Shown piece by piece: positions 8,638 to 17,401 of a DNA stretch of 64,000 nucleotides (position 1 is its first letter; each line of letters begins with the position of its first letter). Location: NCBI GenBank assembly GCA_030949705.1, contig JAUZSF010000021.1, forward strand, positions 1 through 64,000. Direction: 5' to 3'. The notes beneath the pieces are model-generated. The model saw only the letters and a program-made list of their open reading frames with translations, was not told the origin of the DNA and made no database searches. Position numbers and translations under genes: made by a program. The DNA is from Robiginitomaculum sp. (GTDB lineage Bacteria; Pseudomonadota; Alphaproteobacteria; Caulobacterales; Maricaulaceae).

Positions 8638-9702
8638 ATGAAAAAGTCCCACCTCGCCGCCACCATCATTGCCATTATATCCATTCTGTACTTTGGACTA
8701 AATGCGCTTTTTTCCAAACCGGCACCAGAATCACAGGATACGGGCCTAACGCTCGATACCAACCAGTCCTTCGAAGTCGTGGTACGGGAAATTACCGCCA
8801 GCCAACGCCCCGGGGTTTTGACTTTGCGAGGGCGAAGCGAAGCAGCACGCACCGTCAGCGTTCGTGCCGAAACCGCCGGCGCGGTTGCCGAGGCCCCGGC
8901 CCAGGAAGGCAGCCCGGTTAAAAAAGATGATGTTTTATGCCGCCTGTCAGTGCAGGCGCGCCAGGCCAATCTGGATCAGGCCCGGGCCAACCGCCAGGCC
9001 CGAAAACTGGAATGGGAAGCCGCCAAAGCGCTGGAACGCAAGGGCCATCGTTCCGCCAATCAAACGGCTTCGGCCAAGGCCGCCTATGATGCGGCCTATG
9101 CCGCCGTCAGGCAGGCCGAGGTGGAGCTTTCCAATATTAACATCCGGGCCCCTTTTGATGGGGTGTTTGAACGGCGCAATGCGGAAATCGGCGATTATCT
9201 CACCCCTGGCCAAAGCTGTGGTGTAGTGGCCGAGCTGAACCCGCTGCTCATTGTTGCCAACGTATCAGAGCAGGATGTGGCCAAGGTGCACCTTGGCATG
9301 CCCGGCAGCGCCACCCTGGCCTCAGGGCAAAGCCTTACCGGCACCATCCGCTATGTGGACCCCATCGCCGACAATATGACACGGACCTTCCGCATTGAAC
9401 TGGCCGCCGATAATCCCGATGGGGATTTGCGTGCCGGCATGACCGCCAATCTGCGCCTTGAGGGTGATCCGGTACAGGCCCAGCATATCCCCACCGACAC
9501 CATGGTATTGGACGACAATGGCGTTCTGGGCGTTCGGGTTGTGGATGAAAATCGCAAGGTGCGTTTTTACCCGGTTCAGATCCTTGAAGACGAAGGCAAT
9601 GGCGTTTGGGTGTCGGGTCTGCCCGATCAGGTCAGACTGATTGTCGAGGGGCAAGACTTTGTCAGCACCGGCAGTCAGGTTGATTGGGTAGTTGAACCAT
9701 GA
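8638..9702 (+). CDS. RND efflux periplasmic adaptor (membrane fusion) protein
   Basis: A 354-residue protein with an N-terminal signal/anchor (residues 5-26), a lipoyl-like half (GAVAEAPAQEGSPVKKDDVL), a helical hairpin with repeated Ala/Gln (about 105-165), the second lipoyl half (IRAPFDGVFERR) and beta-barrel segments, the layout of AcrA/MexA-type adaptors. It bridges an inner-membrane RND pump and an outer-membrane channel. Its last 4 nt overlap the pump gene, so the two are translationally coupled. No outer-membrane factor gene is adjacent. Confidence 0.92.
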   Translation: MKKSHLAATIIAIISILYFGLNALFSKPAPESQDTGLTLDTNQSFEVVVREITASQRPGVLTLRGRSEAARTVSVRAETAGAVAEAPAQEGSPVKKDDVLCRLSVQARQANLDQARANRQARKLEWEAAKALERKGHRSANQTASAKAAYDAAYAAVRQAEVELSNINIRAPFDGVFERRNAEIGDYLTPGQSCGVVAELNPLLIVANVSEQDVAKVHLGMPGSATLASGQSLTGTIRYVDPIADNMTRTFRIELAADNPDGDLRAGMTANLRLEGDPVQAQHIPTDTMVLDDNGVLGVRVVDENRKVRFYPVQILEDEGNGVWVSGLPDQVRLIVEGQDFVSTGSQVDWVVEP

Positions 9703-12700
9703 ATGGCATTGTTGCCGCAGCGATTGATCGCTGGCGTACCTCTTTGCTGGTGCTCTTTACCGGCTTGCTGGCCGGTGTTTTGTCCTATGCCAATCTGCCA
9801 AAAGAATCCGACCCAGACATTCCGATACCCTATATTTATGTGGGAGTGCCATTGGAAGGGGCCTCCCCCGAAGATGCCGAACGACTGGTGGTCCGGCCAC
9901 TGGAAACCGAGCTGCGTGCCCTGGAAGGGGTAAAAGAGCTGAACTGCGCCGCCCTGGTTGGCATCGGCATGTGTGTCATCGAGTTTGAGGTTAATTTTGA
10001 TCAGGACCAGGCCCTGATTGATGTGCGCGACAAGGTGGATAATGCCCGTCGCCGCTTCCCCGCCGAGGTCGACGAATGGACCGTGCGCGAATTTAACGCC
10101 AGCCTGCAACCGGTATTGGCCATCACGCTGTATGGCGAGGCCCCGGAACGTACGCTCTATGCCCTGGCCAAGGAATTGGAACGCGAATTGGAGGCCCAGC
10201 CGACCATTTTGAATGCCGATCTTTCGGGGGCGCGCGAAGAAGTGCTGGAGATCGAAATCGATCCGGCGCGCCTTGAGGGTTATGACATCACTTATGAGGA
10301 AATCCTGGCCGCCGTTTCGGGCAATAATACACTGATCACCGCGGGCAATCTGGATACTGGCTCAGGACGTTTCCAGATCAAAGTCCCGGGGTTGATCGAA
10401 AATGCCAGTGACCTTCTGGACCTGCCCATTCGCGCCGAGGGAGACCGGGTGATTCTGTTACGCGACGTCTCCAACATCAAGCGCACCTTTAAAAATGCCG
10501 ATAACTATGCCCGTTTTGACGGCAAGCCTGCCATTGCTTTGCAAGTGGTAAAACGGCTGGGCGCCAATTTGATCGAAACCACCCAAAGCGCGCGCCGCGT
10601 GACGGACCAGTTAAGCAAAGACTGGCCCCAAAGCGTACATATAGCCTACAGCCTGGATCAGTCCACATGGATCCGCAATTCCATGAACCAACTGATTGCT
10701 TCGGTCACTACGGCCATATTGCTGGTGATGATTTTGGTGGTCGGCGCCTTGGGGCTGCGCTCTGGCCTGTTGGTTGGCTTTGCCATTCCCGGCAGTTTCT
10801 TTTTGGCCTTTTTCCTGATTGGCCTGGCCGGGATGAGCATTAATTTCATGGTGCTTTTTGGCATGGTGCTCTCCGTCGGCATGCTGGTCGATGGGGCCAT
10901 TGTGATCGTTGAATATGCAGACCGCAAAATGGCCGAAGGACTGGACCGCGTAGAGGCCTATAAAATGGCGGGCCAGCGCATGTTCTGGCCGGTAGTGTCC
11001 TCCACGGCCACCACACTGGCCGCTTTCGTACCGTTTTTATTCTGGGACAGCATGGCCGGTAAATATATGAGTTTTTTACCCAAAACGCTCATTCTGGTAT
11101 TACTGGCCTCGCTTTCCATGGCCCTGTTGTTCTTGCCTGCCATCGGGTCCCTGATTGGCAAACGCCCCGAAGATGCCGATGATGCCATTGGCAAGGTCAG
11201 CGCCGGCGCCGGGGCGCCCACGGCCTTGCCCGGTTTTACCGGCATGTATGCCCGCCTGGTTGCACGGCTGGTCAAACGGCCCATCATGGTGTCCATGACC
11301 GCGCTGTTTATAGTGGTGAGTGTCTTCATGTGGTTTGGGGCCACACCGCACCGGTCCGAGTTTTTTCTGGCTACCGAGCCTGAACAGATTTTCGTCTATG
11401 TGCGCGCCAGAGGTAATTTGTCCCCCCGCGAACAGGACAGCCTTGGCAATATGGTCACGGACCGGATCAAGGACGTAGAAGGCATTGAGTCAATTTACAT
11501 GACAACCGGGGCAGGCAGCTCGGTTGGTGGCTCCAATTCTCCACCTCCCGAAGATACGGCCGTGACCCTGTTTATCGATTTTCTCCCTTTTGGCGAACGT
11601 CGCAATGGGCATGAAATCGTGGCCGATATTGCCAAACGGGTCGCCAATGTTCCCGGCGTCATTACGGAATTGCGTGAATTACAAAGAGGCCCACCGGTTG
11701 GCAAGGATATCCAGATCGAGTTGATGGGTACTGACTCTGTGGCACTGGACCGGGCAGCGCGATTGGTGCGGGCGCATTTTAACGAAATGGACAGTCTGCG
11801 CGATATCGAAGACACCCTGCCCTTGCCTGGCATCGAGTGGCAATTGGACGTGGACCGGGAACAGGCCGGGCGCTTCAAGGTGAATATTTCCAGTGTTGGC
11901 GCCGCGGTACAATTGCTGACCAATGGTATTCTGGTGGGCCGCTACCGGCCCGATAACTCAGATGAGGAACTGGATATCCGGGTGCGCTTTACCCCCGATG
12001 CCCGCGATATTGACCAGCTCGACCGCCTGCGCGTAACCACGCCGCTGGGACCAGTGCCGGTATCCAATTTTGTAACCCGCAAGGCCAGCCAGCGCGTGGA
12101 TAAAATTTCCCGCCGGGATGGCCGCCGGGTAATTGAAGTGCGTGCCAATGCCAAGGAAGGCTATGCCGCCAACCTACTGATTGAAGAACTAAAAGACTGG
12201 CTACCCAGCGCAGGCCTGCCCAAAAACGTCAGTGTGAATTTTCGCGGGGCCGATGAAGAAACCGCCAATGCCTCCAGCTTTTTCGCCGGCGCCATGGCGG
12301 CGGCGCTCTTTATGATGGCGGTGATCCTGTTGATGCAATTCAACAATTTCTGGCATGTGTTCCTGACCTTGCAGGCCGTGGTGTTGTCCATTACCGGCGT
12401 GTTGATCGGCATACAGCTGAATGCCCCGCTGGATTATATCAGCGTACTGATGGTGGGCACCGGCGTGGTGGCACTGGCCGGAATTGTGGTCAACAACAAT
12501 ATTGTGCTGATCGATACCTATCACCATATGCGCAATCTGGGCTATGAGCCCGATGAAGCGGTAGTCCGCACCGCGGCACAACGTCTGCGGCCAGTTTTGC
12601 TGACCACCATCACCACCATTTTGGGCCTGCTGCCCATGGTGTTCATGATCAATGCCAATTTTGTCAAAGGTGAAATTACCATTGGTGGCCCCTCTGCCGA

Positions 12701-12893
12701 ATGGTGGGTACCCTTGGCCGCCACGGTGGTCTGGGGGCTTAGCTTTGCCACCTTGTTGACCCTGATCCTGACCCCGGTTCTGTTGGGTGCCCCATCTCGG
12801 GTGCGGGCAAGTCTTGCCAATGTCCGGCGCTTTGTCGGCGCTATGGTTTCCCGGTTGATCGGCAAAGCAAAGCCGCATCACCCCGCCGAATAA
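9699..12893 (+). CDS. RND efflux transporter permease (AcrB/HAE1 family)
   Basis: A 1064-residue inner-membrane protein with the duplicated RND layout: one N-terminal helix, a large periplasmic loop, a six-helix bundle, a second loop and a second bundle. Recognisable segments are GMLVDGAIVIVEYADRK in the first bundle, carrying the Asp typical of the proton relay, and VVNNNIVLIDTYHHMRNLG plus RLRPVLLTTITTILGLLP in the second. It expels small molecules using the proton gradient; the substrate range cannot be read from sequence. Preceded by its adaptor and followed by a strong terminator. Confidence 0.95.
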   Translation: MNGIVAAAIDRWRTSLLVLFTGLLAGVLSYANLPKESDPDIPIPYIYVGVPLEGASPEDAERLVVRPLETELRALEGVKELNCAALVGIGMCVIEFEVNFDQDQALIDVRDKVDNARRRFPAEVDEWTVREFNASLQPVLAITLYGEAPERTLYALAKELERELEAQPTILNADLSGAREEVLEIEIDPARLEGYDITYEEILAAVSGNNTLITAGNLDTGSGRFQIKVPGLIENASDLLDLPIRAEGDRVILLRDVSNIKRTFKNADNYARFDGKPAIALQVVKRLGANLIETTQSARRVTDQLSKDWPQSVHIAYSLDQSTWIRNSMNQLIASVTTAILLVMILVVGALGLRSGLLVGFAIPGSFFLAFFLIGLAGMSINFMVLFGMVLSVGMLVDGAIVIVEYADRKMAEGLDRVEAYKMAGQRMFWPVVSSTATTLAAFVPFLFWDSMAGKYMSFLPKTLILVLLASLSMALLFLPAIGSLIGKRPEDADDAIGKVSAGAGAPTALPGFTGMYARLVARLVKRPIMVSMTALFIVVSVFMWFGATPHRSEFFLATEPEQIFVYVRARGNLSPREQDSLGNMVTDRIKDVEGIESIYMTTGAGSSVGGSNSPPPEDTAVTLFIDFLPFGERRNGHEIVADIAKRVANVPGVITELRELQRGPPVGKDIQIELMGTDSVALDRAARLVRAHFNEMDSLRDIEDTLPLPGIEWQLDVDREQAGRFKVNISSVGAAVQLLTNGILVGRYRPDNSDEELDIRVRFTPDARDIDQLDRLRVTTPLGPVPVSNFVTRKASQRVDKISRRDGRRVIEVRANAKEGYAANLLIEELKDWLPSAGLPKNVSVNFRGADEETANASSFFAGAMAAALFMMAVILLMQFNNFWHVFLTLQAVVLSITGVLIGIQLNAPLDYISVLMVGTGVVALAGIVVNNNIVLIDTYHHMRNLGYEPDEAVVRTAAQRLRPVLLTTITTILGLLPMVFMINANFVKGEITIGGPSAEWWVPLAATVVWGLSFATLLTLILTPVLLGAPSRVRASLANVRRFVGAMVSRLIGKAKPHHPAE

Positions 12894-12963
12894 TTACAGC
12901 ACGATTTTATCGCCAGAGCATGCGATACCCAACAATACCGCAGCCTAAATGACACCAGTATAG

Positions 12964-12990
12964 CCCCCGCCATCATGGCGGGGGTTTTTT
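12964..12990 (+). terminator. Rho-independent terminator of the RND operon
   Basis: CCCCCGCC-ATCAT-GGCGGGGG stem followed by six T, about 70 nt after the pump stop codon. Confidence 0.9.
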
Positions 12991-13139
12991 GGTTTTATCC
13001 CCGTGTTTGTTAGGGGCAATCAGGGGTAAACAAGGGACGTTTCAGGGTCATTTTTCTTCTCTTCAGGGGTATTTGAGGGGTAAGTGATGGACGGCTCAGG
13101 GGTAAGCCTTGCCCCTCTTTGACCCTTGGGGGCGTATCC

Positions 13140-13265
13140 GGGGGATTTCTCCCTCTCCCTGGGGAGAGGGCCGGGGTGAGGGGATGGTGCAGCAACGTCA
13201 GGGTTCTGTCCTTAAGCCTATGACCCCTCACCTTATTCCTCTCCCACCCGGGAGAGAAAAGAGAT
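13140..13265. repeat. Dispersed palindromic repeat (TCTCCC/GGGAGA type), second locus
   Basis: Contains CCCTCTCC-CTG-GGGAGAGGG followed by GGGGTGAGGGGATGGTGC, and then CCCCTCACCTTATTCCTCTCCC with GGGAGAG in the opposite order. It shares GCACCATCCCCTCACC (reverse strand) and GGGTTCTGTC with the locus at 4941-5050. Confidence 0.7.
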
Positions 13266-13351
13266 TGTCTCCATGCCGGTGCCACAGCTTAGGTTTGGGG
13301 GGATAGAAAAACCTTGTCCCACACCGGCGTGGATGGAGTATTATTCTAGCC

Positions 13352-13456
13352 ATCCTTCGAGGCTCACTTTTGGCTCACACCTCAGAGCCTGCCCCGGACT
13401 GGATCCGGGGATGAGGAGATTTATACAAAGATCTCGTCCTGAGGTGCCCTCAAGTC
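13352..13456. repeat. Degenerate copy of the CCTTCGAGG palindromic repeat
   Basis: Left arm ATCCTTCGAGGCTC, an inner CCTCAG...GGATGAGG part, and right arm CGTCCTGAGGTGCCCTCAAG. It is a less perfect relative of the repeats at 41898-41995 and 42319-42428 and includes the same CCCCGGA...TCCGGGG insert type seen in the latter. Confidence 0.65.
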
Positions 13457-13638
13457 GTGTGAACCATTATGATGTGGAGCGTGGCATGAGAGAAAATCAC
13501 TCAGTTTCAGGAACAGAACCACTGCAAAGCCCCCGTGTCTTTGCTCCCTGGAGGCGCCAGATCCAACGACGACACGCCCGCAGCATAATGGCCATACAAC
13601 CCAGGCTCCAAACTCATTCAGATGATTGATTTTGGACC

Positions 13639-13824
13639 CTAGAGTGGCCGTTTGAAATAAAACTGCAATTCGGCAGCTGGGGCAATGGTTGGGGCGCTAA
13701 CCAACTCCCACCCCTCAAGCCCGCGGCGGTTCAGCACCTCGGTGATATACTCTGCTTTAGTCGTAGATTTTGCAAAAACTGGTGGTTTAATGGTTTCGAC
13801 TTTATAGGTCCATTTGGTTTTCAT
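13639..13824 (-). CDS. DUF4177 domain protein
   Basis: A 61-residue protein: N-terminal KWTYKVETI strand, then LNRRGLEGWELVSAP, the hallmark of DUF4177, and a final beta strand ending in FYFKRPL. Function unknown; the family often sits beside small regulators. Its ATG overlaps the stop of the RHH gene by 4 nt, and it is the third gene of the SPFH operon. Confidence 0.8.
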   Translation of the reverse strand: MKTKWTYKVETIKPPVFAKSTTKAEYITEVLNRRGLEGWELVSAPTIAPAAELQFYFKRPL

Positions 13825-14018
13825 TTCTTCTGTTCCTCGGTCTCTATGACCTCTGGCGGGTGCTCGCGCAGACGCCCGGCGCGACGCAAAGCATCGCGCA
13901 GGACATATTCAATCTGCCCGTTCAAAGATCGCAATTCATCATCGGACCAACGCTTCATGGCGGTCAGAATGTCCTCATGAATGCGAAGCGGATAGGATTT
14001 TCTGACCTTTTGGGTCAT
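13821..14018 (-). CDS. Arc-type ribbon-helix-helix DNA-binding protein
   Basis: A 65-residue protein. Residues 3-45 form a ribbon-helix-helix: strand KSYPLRIHEDI, then two helices ending in SLNGQIEYVLRDALRRAGR, as in Arc-like regulators. The ATG at 14018 follows AGGAGG; the longer in-frame start at 14078 runs inside the SPFH gene and lacks a ribosome site. Middle gene of the SPFH operon, with an 8-nt gap upstream and a 4-nt overlap downstream. It is the obvious candidate to bind the tandem TGATATCA boxes in front of the operon. Confidence 0.8.
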   Translation of the reverse strand: MTQKVRKSYPLRIHEDILTAMKRWSDDELRSLNGQIEYVLRDALRRAGRLREHPPEVIETEEQKK

Positions 14019-14026
14019 ACGCCCTC

Positions 14027-14896
14027 CTAATAAATGGAGCCGGTATTGACCACGGGCTGGGTGGCCCGGTCCGAACACAGTACCACCAGAAGATTACTGA
14101 CCATGGCGGCCCGGCGTTCATCATCCAGATCAACCACGCCCTTGTCTTTGAGAGAATTGAGCGCCGCCTCGACCATGCCCACAGCCCCTTCGACAATGCG
14201 TTTACGGGCCGCAATAATGGCCCCGGCCTGTTGACGTTGCAGCATGGCCTGGGCGATCTCGGGCGAATAGGCCAGGTGCGAAATACGCGATTCGATCACG
14301 GTAATGCCGGCTTTGGTCAGGCGATCCTGAATTTCGGTTTTCATCCGTTCAGAAATTTCCATCGGGTGGGAGCGCAAAGAGGTTTCCCCCTCCTTATGGG
14401 GGTCATAGGGATAGATAGAAGCCATCGCGCGAATGGCGGCTTCGGACTGGATTTGCACAAAGCTTTCATAATCATCGACATTGAAAACGGCCTCGGCGCT
14501 GTCGGTCACTTCCCAGACCACAATGGCGGCAATTTCAATAGGAGAACCGCCAGAATCATTGACCTTCATCCGACCGCTTTCAAAATTACGCACCCGCAGC
14601 GAGATTTTTTTCTTGGTTAAAAACGGATTGTTGAAATGCAGCCCCTGTGTGCGGTTGGTACCCACATATTTGCCAAACAGGCTCAGGACCGCCGACTGGT
14701 TTGGCTCGACCTTATAAAGACCAATCAACAACAGCAGCACGATCAGAATACTGGTGATGAGCATGAGAACTGGCACCCCCTCGCCGCCACCGGCAAACAT
14801 GGTAATGGCGGCCCCCACGCCACCGACGCCAATGATCAAAGCCAAAAACAGCATAGGTATGCCTGGCAGGGATGAAACGGTTTTTTCTTGCATCAT
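14027..14896 (-). CDS. SPFH/Band 7 domain membrane protein
   Basis: A 289-residue protein with two N-terminal hydrophobic segments (about 10-33 and 42-62), then an SPFH domain: VEPNQSAVLSLFGKYVGT, LRVRNFES, IAAIVVWEVTDSAEAVFNVDDY, and the helical region ending in ARKRIVEGAVGMVEAAL. Such proteins assemble into rings in membrane microdomains and often control proteases or membrane stress responses. The start is the first of two adjacent ATGs, 6 nt after GGAGA. First gene of an operon with the RHH and DUF4177 genes, a grouping I recall from other proteobacteria. Confidence 0.88.
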   Translation of the reverse strand: MMQEKTVSSLPGIPMLFLALIIGVGGVGAAITMFAGGGEGVPVLMLITSILIVLLLLIGLYKVEPNQSAVLSLFGKYVGTNRTQGLHFNNPFLTKKKISLRVRNFESGRMKVNDSGGSPIEIAAIVVWEVTDSAEAVFNVDDYESFVQIQSEAAIRAMASIYPYDPHKEGETSLRSHPMEISERMKTEIQDRLTKAGITVIESRISHLAYSPEIAQAMLQRQQAGAIIAARKRIVEGAVGMVEAALNSLKDKGVVDLDDERRAAMVSNLLVVLCSDRATQPVVNTGSIY

Positions 14897-14929
14897 GGTT
14901 GGTCTCCATTTTTTTGATTATTTTATTAT

Positions 14930-14946
14930 GATATCATTTTGATATC
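14930..14946. promoter_or_regulatory. Likely operator for the SPFH-RHH operon
   Basis: A perfect inverted repeat GATATCA-TTT-TGATATC, 34 bp upstream of the SPFH start. It can also be read as two tandem 8-bp self-palindromes (TGATATCA and TGATATCT) 11 bp apart, the arrangement used by ribbon-helix-helix regulators such as MetJ. Confidence 0.5.
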
Positions 14947-14975
14947 TTTTTGTCCAGCGCAACAGGAATGCTAAC

Positions 14976-15042
14976 GGAAGAGGAAGAGGAAGAGGAAGAG
15001 GAAGAGGAAGAGGAAGAGGAAGAGGAAGAGAGGAAGAGGAAG
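14976..15042. repeat. Tandem hexanucleotide repeat (GGAAGA)n
   Basis: About eleven copies of GGAAGA, all purine on the plus strand, with one 2-base interruption near 15031. It sits in the divergent intergenic region between the SPFH operon and the tetR gene and is not inside a gene. Confidence 0.95.
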
Positions 15043-15140
15043 CGCTGTCTTATGCCGATCACGCCCGCGACCATCCCGGTGCCACGGAAAATCCATGGTC
15101 TTGTATTTGTTATTATTGATAAATCATAATCACTTGACTC

Positions 15141-15160
15141 ATTAGGACGATCATCCTAAT
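15141..15160. promoter_or_regulatory. Likely TetR operator and promoter
   Basis: ATTAGGA-N6-TCCTAAT, a perfect 7-bp inverted repeat of the size TetR dimers use, 34 bp before the tetR start. A TTGACT at 15134-15139 could be the -35 box, putting the repeat between -35 and -10 so that binding would block transcription. Confidence 0.5.
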
Positions 15161-15194
15161 CATATGCCCGCAATGTTGTAAATGAGGTTATGTT

Positions 15195-15800
15195 TTGAAA
15201 ACCAGGGCAATACGAGAGCGAATAATCGAGGCCGCAGACCAGCTGTTCTATCAGCAGGGCTTTGCGCACACCTCATTTTCAGACATTGCCGGTGTTGTTG
15301 GGATTTCACGGGGTAATTTTTATTATCACTTCAAATCCAAGGATGAGATTCTGGATGCGGTGATTAATGAACGCCTGCAAAACACGCAAAACATGCTGGA
15401 CATGTGGGAAGAGGACGCACCAACGCCAGAAGCCCGCATCCGCTGTTATATCCATATCCTTCTGACCAATCGCAATAAAATAATGCGTTATGGCTGCCCC
15501 GTGGGGACGCTTTGTGGCGAGCTGGCAAAACTGGACCATTGCGAAAGGACAGAGGCCATCCGTCTGTTTGACCTGTTCCGTGCATGGTTGCGCCATCAGT
15601 TTACACAGCTGGGTCACAAGGAGGATGCCGACAGACTGGCCATGCATGTTCTGGCCTGGAGCCAAGGTGTCGCGACACTGGCCAATGCCTATGAGGACAA
15701 AGATTTCATTGACCAGGAAATCCAGATGATTTGCACCTGGTTAGAGGCATACACACAATCCACAAAACGCTCTCAACATTCTTCGGACGCCCTCCATTAA
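15195..15800 (+). CDS. TetR/AcrR family regulator
   Basis: A 201-residue repressor-type protein. Residues 3-50 are the TetR HTH (IIEAADQLFYQQGFAHTSFSDIAGVVGISRG then NFYYHFKSKDEIL). The ligand domain contains YGCPVGTLCGELAKLD, seen in a TetR subgroup often next to oxidoreductase genes. No ATG is in frame; translation must begin at TTG, which is preceded by GAGG at 6 nt. The palindrome upstream suggests autoregulation. The YciI-like gene 17 nt downstream, and perhaps the convergent flavoprotein, are likely partners. Confidence 0.88.
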   Translation: MKTRAIRERIIEAADQLFYQQGFAHTSFSDIAGVVGISRGNFYYHFKSKDEILDAVINERLQNTQNMLDMWEEDAPTPEARIRCYIHILLTNRNKIMRYGCPVGTLCGELAKLDHCERTEAIRLFDLFRAWLRHQFTQLGHKEDADRLAMHVLAWSQGVATLANAYEDKDFIDQEIQMICTWLEAYTQSTKRSQHSSDALH

Positions 15801-15817
15801 TTAACAGGAAGAAAAAT

Positions 15818-16108
15818 ATGTTCATCGTGCTGCTTAAATTTTCAGACAATAAAAGCCAGGCCGGCCAATTCATGGATGGTCACAAACAATGGATCAAACG
15901 TGGGTTTGATGATGGTGTATTCTTGCTTTCCGGCAGCCTGCAGCCCAATCTTGGCGGTGCAATCGTGGCGCATAATACATCATTGGAGGCCCTGCAAAGC
16001 CGGGTAAATGATGATCCTTTTGTGGCTCAGAATATCGTCCGCAGCGAGATCATTGAAATATCCCCTTCCAAAGCCGCGGTACCGCTTGCCTTTTTGCTTG
16101 AGGCATAG
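15818..16108 (+). CDS. YciI-like family protein
   Basis: A 96-residue protein of the dimeric alpha-beta barrel YciI fold: MFIVLLKFSDNKSQAGQFMDGH with the family's His, then GFDDGVFLLSGSLQP and DPFVAQNIVRSEIIEI. Members are small enzymes or ligand-binding proteins of mostly unknown role. The ATG at 15818 follows AGGAAG; the longer frame from 15731 overlaps tetR. Sits directly behind tetR, so probably part of its regulon. Confidence 0.82.
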   Translation: MFIVLLKFSDNKSQAGQFMDGHKQWIKRGFDDGVFLLSGSLQPNLGGAIVAHNTSLEALQSRVNDDPFVAQNIVRSEIIEISPSKAAVPLAFLLEA

Positions 16109-16139
16109 CCCCCAAAGATCTGCCGGGTGGCATAGGCCT

Positions 16140-17366
16140 TCACTGTGCCCGCATCATGATCTCTTTCATCGGCACCGCCATATCGACCAGTGCCTGGCGG
16201 TCCGGGCGTGTGCCTTTGGCAATCATCATCCGGGCGGCCATATATTCTGCCGGGGCATTCACCGCATCACAGGCAATCAGGGCACCGTCTTTGAAATAGA
16301 AAACCGCAAAGGTATTGGCCGACGGATCGCCGCGCGTCACGGTTTCATCATAGCCGGTGGACAGGCCGGCAATTTGTAATTTCAGGTCATACTGATCCGA
16401 CCAGAACCATGGCACCTGATCATAGGGCTTTGCCCGACCGGTAATGGCACCAGCGGCGGTTTTGGCCTGTTCCAGCGCATTGTGGACGGATTCCAGCCGC
16501 AAAGCACGTCCGTAAATGGCGCTGGGATGACGCGTTACATCGCCAAGGGCATAAATATCAGGGTCCGAAGTACGGCACAGATCATCAACCACAATGCCGT
16601 TATCGCAGGCCAGTCCGGCCGCCTGGGCCAGCCCATCATTGGGGATCAGGCCGATGCCCACCACCGCGATATCGGCCGCCAGCACGGTGCCATCGGCCAG
16701 CCGCACCCCGCTAAGCCTATCGGTGCCTTCAAAGGCCTTGGCCAGGGCGCCGGTCATGATATTGACGCCGTGCTCGCCATGAATGCGCTCGAAAAATGTG
16801 GACAGGTCCTCGCCAGCTACCCGGGCCAGCACCCGCGCCTCGGCCTCCAGTACAGTCACATCCAGATCATGCTTGCGTGCCGTGGCGGCCACTTCCAGGC
16901 CAATATAGCCACCGCCAATAATGACCAGCCGCCGCCCCTTTTGCATGGATTGGCGTAACCGGTTGGCATCCTCTAGCGTGCGCAACACCTGTACCCCGTC
17001 CAGGTCTTCACCAGCACAGCCAAGACGGCGTGCCCGACCACCGGTGGCCAGAATAAGATGGGCATAGGAGAGCGAGGCCCCATCATCGCAATGCACCTGT
17101 TTTTCATCTGGCGAAATGGCAACAACCTTGCGCCCGGTGATGACCTCTATGTTCTGGGTCGGCCAGAATTCGGCAGGTTTAAAAAGCACGTCCTCCATCC
17201 CCACCTCACCGGCCAGCCAGGCCTTGGACAGGGGGGGACGCTGATAAGGGGCACAGCCTTCTTCACCAATCAGGGTGATGGGGCCCTCACAGCCAAACTG
17301 GCGCAGGCTTTGTGCAGCCTGGCCGGCCCCATGGCCAGCCCCGACAATGACAACCCCTGGTTCCAT
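16140..17366 (-). CDS. FAD-dependent ferredoxin reductase-like flavoprotein
   Basis: A 408-residue pyridine nucleotide-disulfide oxidoreductase. It has the FAD-binding GAGHGAGQAAQSLR near the N terminus, an ATGGRARRL segment, the NAD-binding GGGYIGLEVA, a second FAD motif (DIYALGDVTRHP) and a C-terminal reductase domain (VPWFWSDQYDLKLQIAG). This matches rhodocoxin/putidaredoxin reductase-type enzymes that pass electrons from NADH to a ferredoxin, typically for a P450 or dioxygenase. No such partner is adjacent. ATG at 17366 chosen with GAAGGAAA upstream; a longer frame to 17408 is less likely. Confidence 0.88.
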   Translation of the reverse strand: MEPGVVIVGAGHGAGQAAQSLRQFGCEGPITLIGEEGCAPYQRPPLSKAWLAGEVGMEDVLFKPAEFWPTQNIEVITGRKVVAISPDEKQVHCDDGASLSYAHLILATGGRARRLGCAGEDLDGVQVLRTLEDANRLRQSMQKGRRLVIIGGGYIGLEVAATARKHDLDVTVLEAEARVLARVAGEDLSTFFERIHGEHGVNIMTGALAKAFEGTDRLSGVRLADGTVLAADIAVVGIGLIPNDGLAQAAGLACDNGIVVDDLCRTSDPDIYALGDVTRHPSAIYGRALRLESVHNALEQAKTAAGAITGRAKPYDQVPWFWSDQYDLKLQIAGLSTGYDETVTRGDPSANTFAVFYFKDGALIACDAVNAPAEYMAARMMIAKGTRPDRQALVDMAVPMKEIMMRAQ

Positions 17367-17401
17367 GGACGTATTTCCTTCACCTGAATGAGTCTGGACC
17401 C

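Larger units (their letters stand above)
12991..13638. other. Gene-free repeat-rich gap
   Basis: No credible gene. The first 120 bases hold several short direct copies of AGGGGTA (near 13022, 13068, 13076 and 13099). Two named repeat families follow (annotated separately). Short frames here translate repeat sequence and have no ribosome sites. Confidence 0.6.

Noticed and set aside
13273-13629. 118-codon plus-strand frame
   Set aside because: Runs through the degenerate palindromic repeat, has no ribosome site and looks like no protein family.
14976-15042. CRISPR-like array
   Set aside because: The unit is six bases in direct tandem without spacers, so it is a simple sequence repeat.
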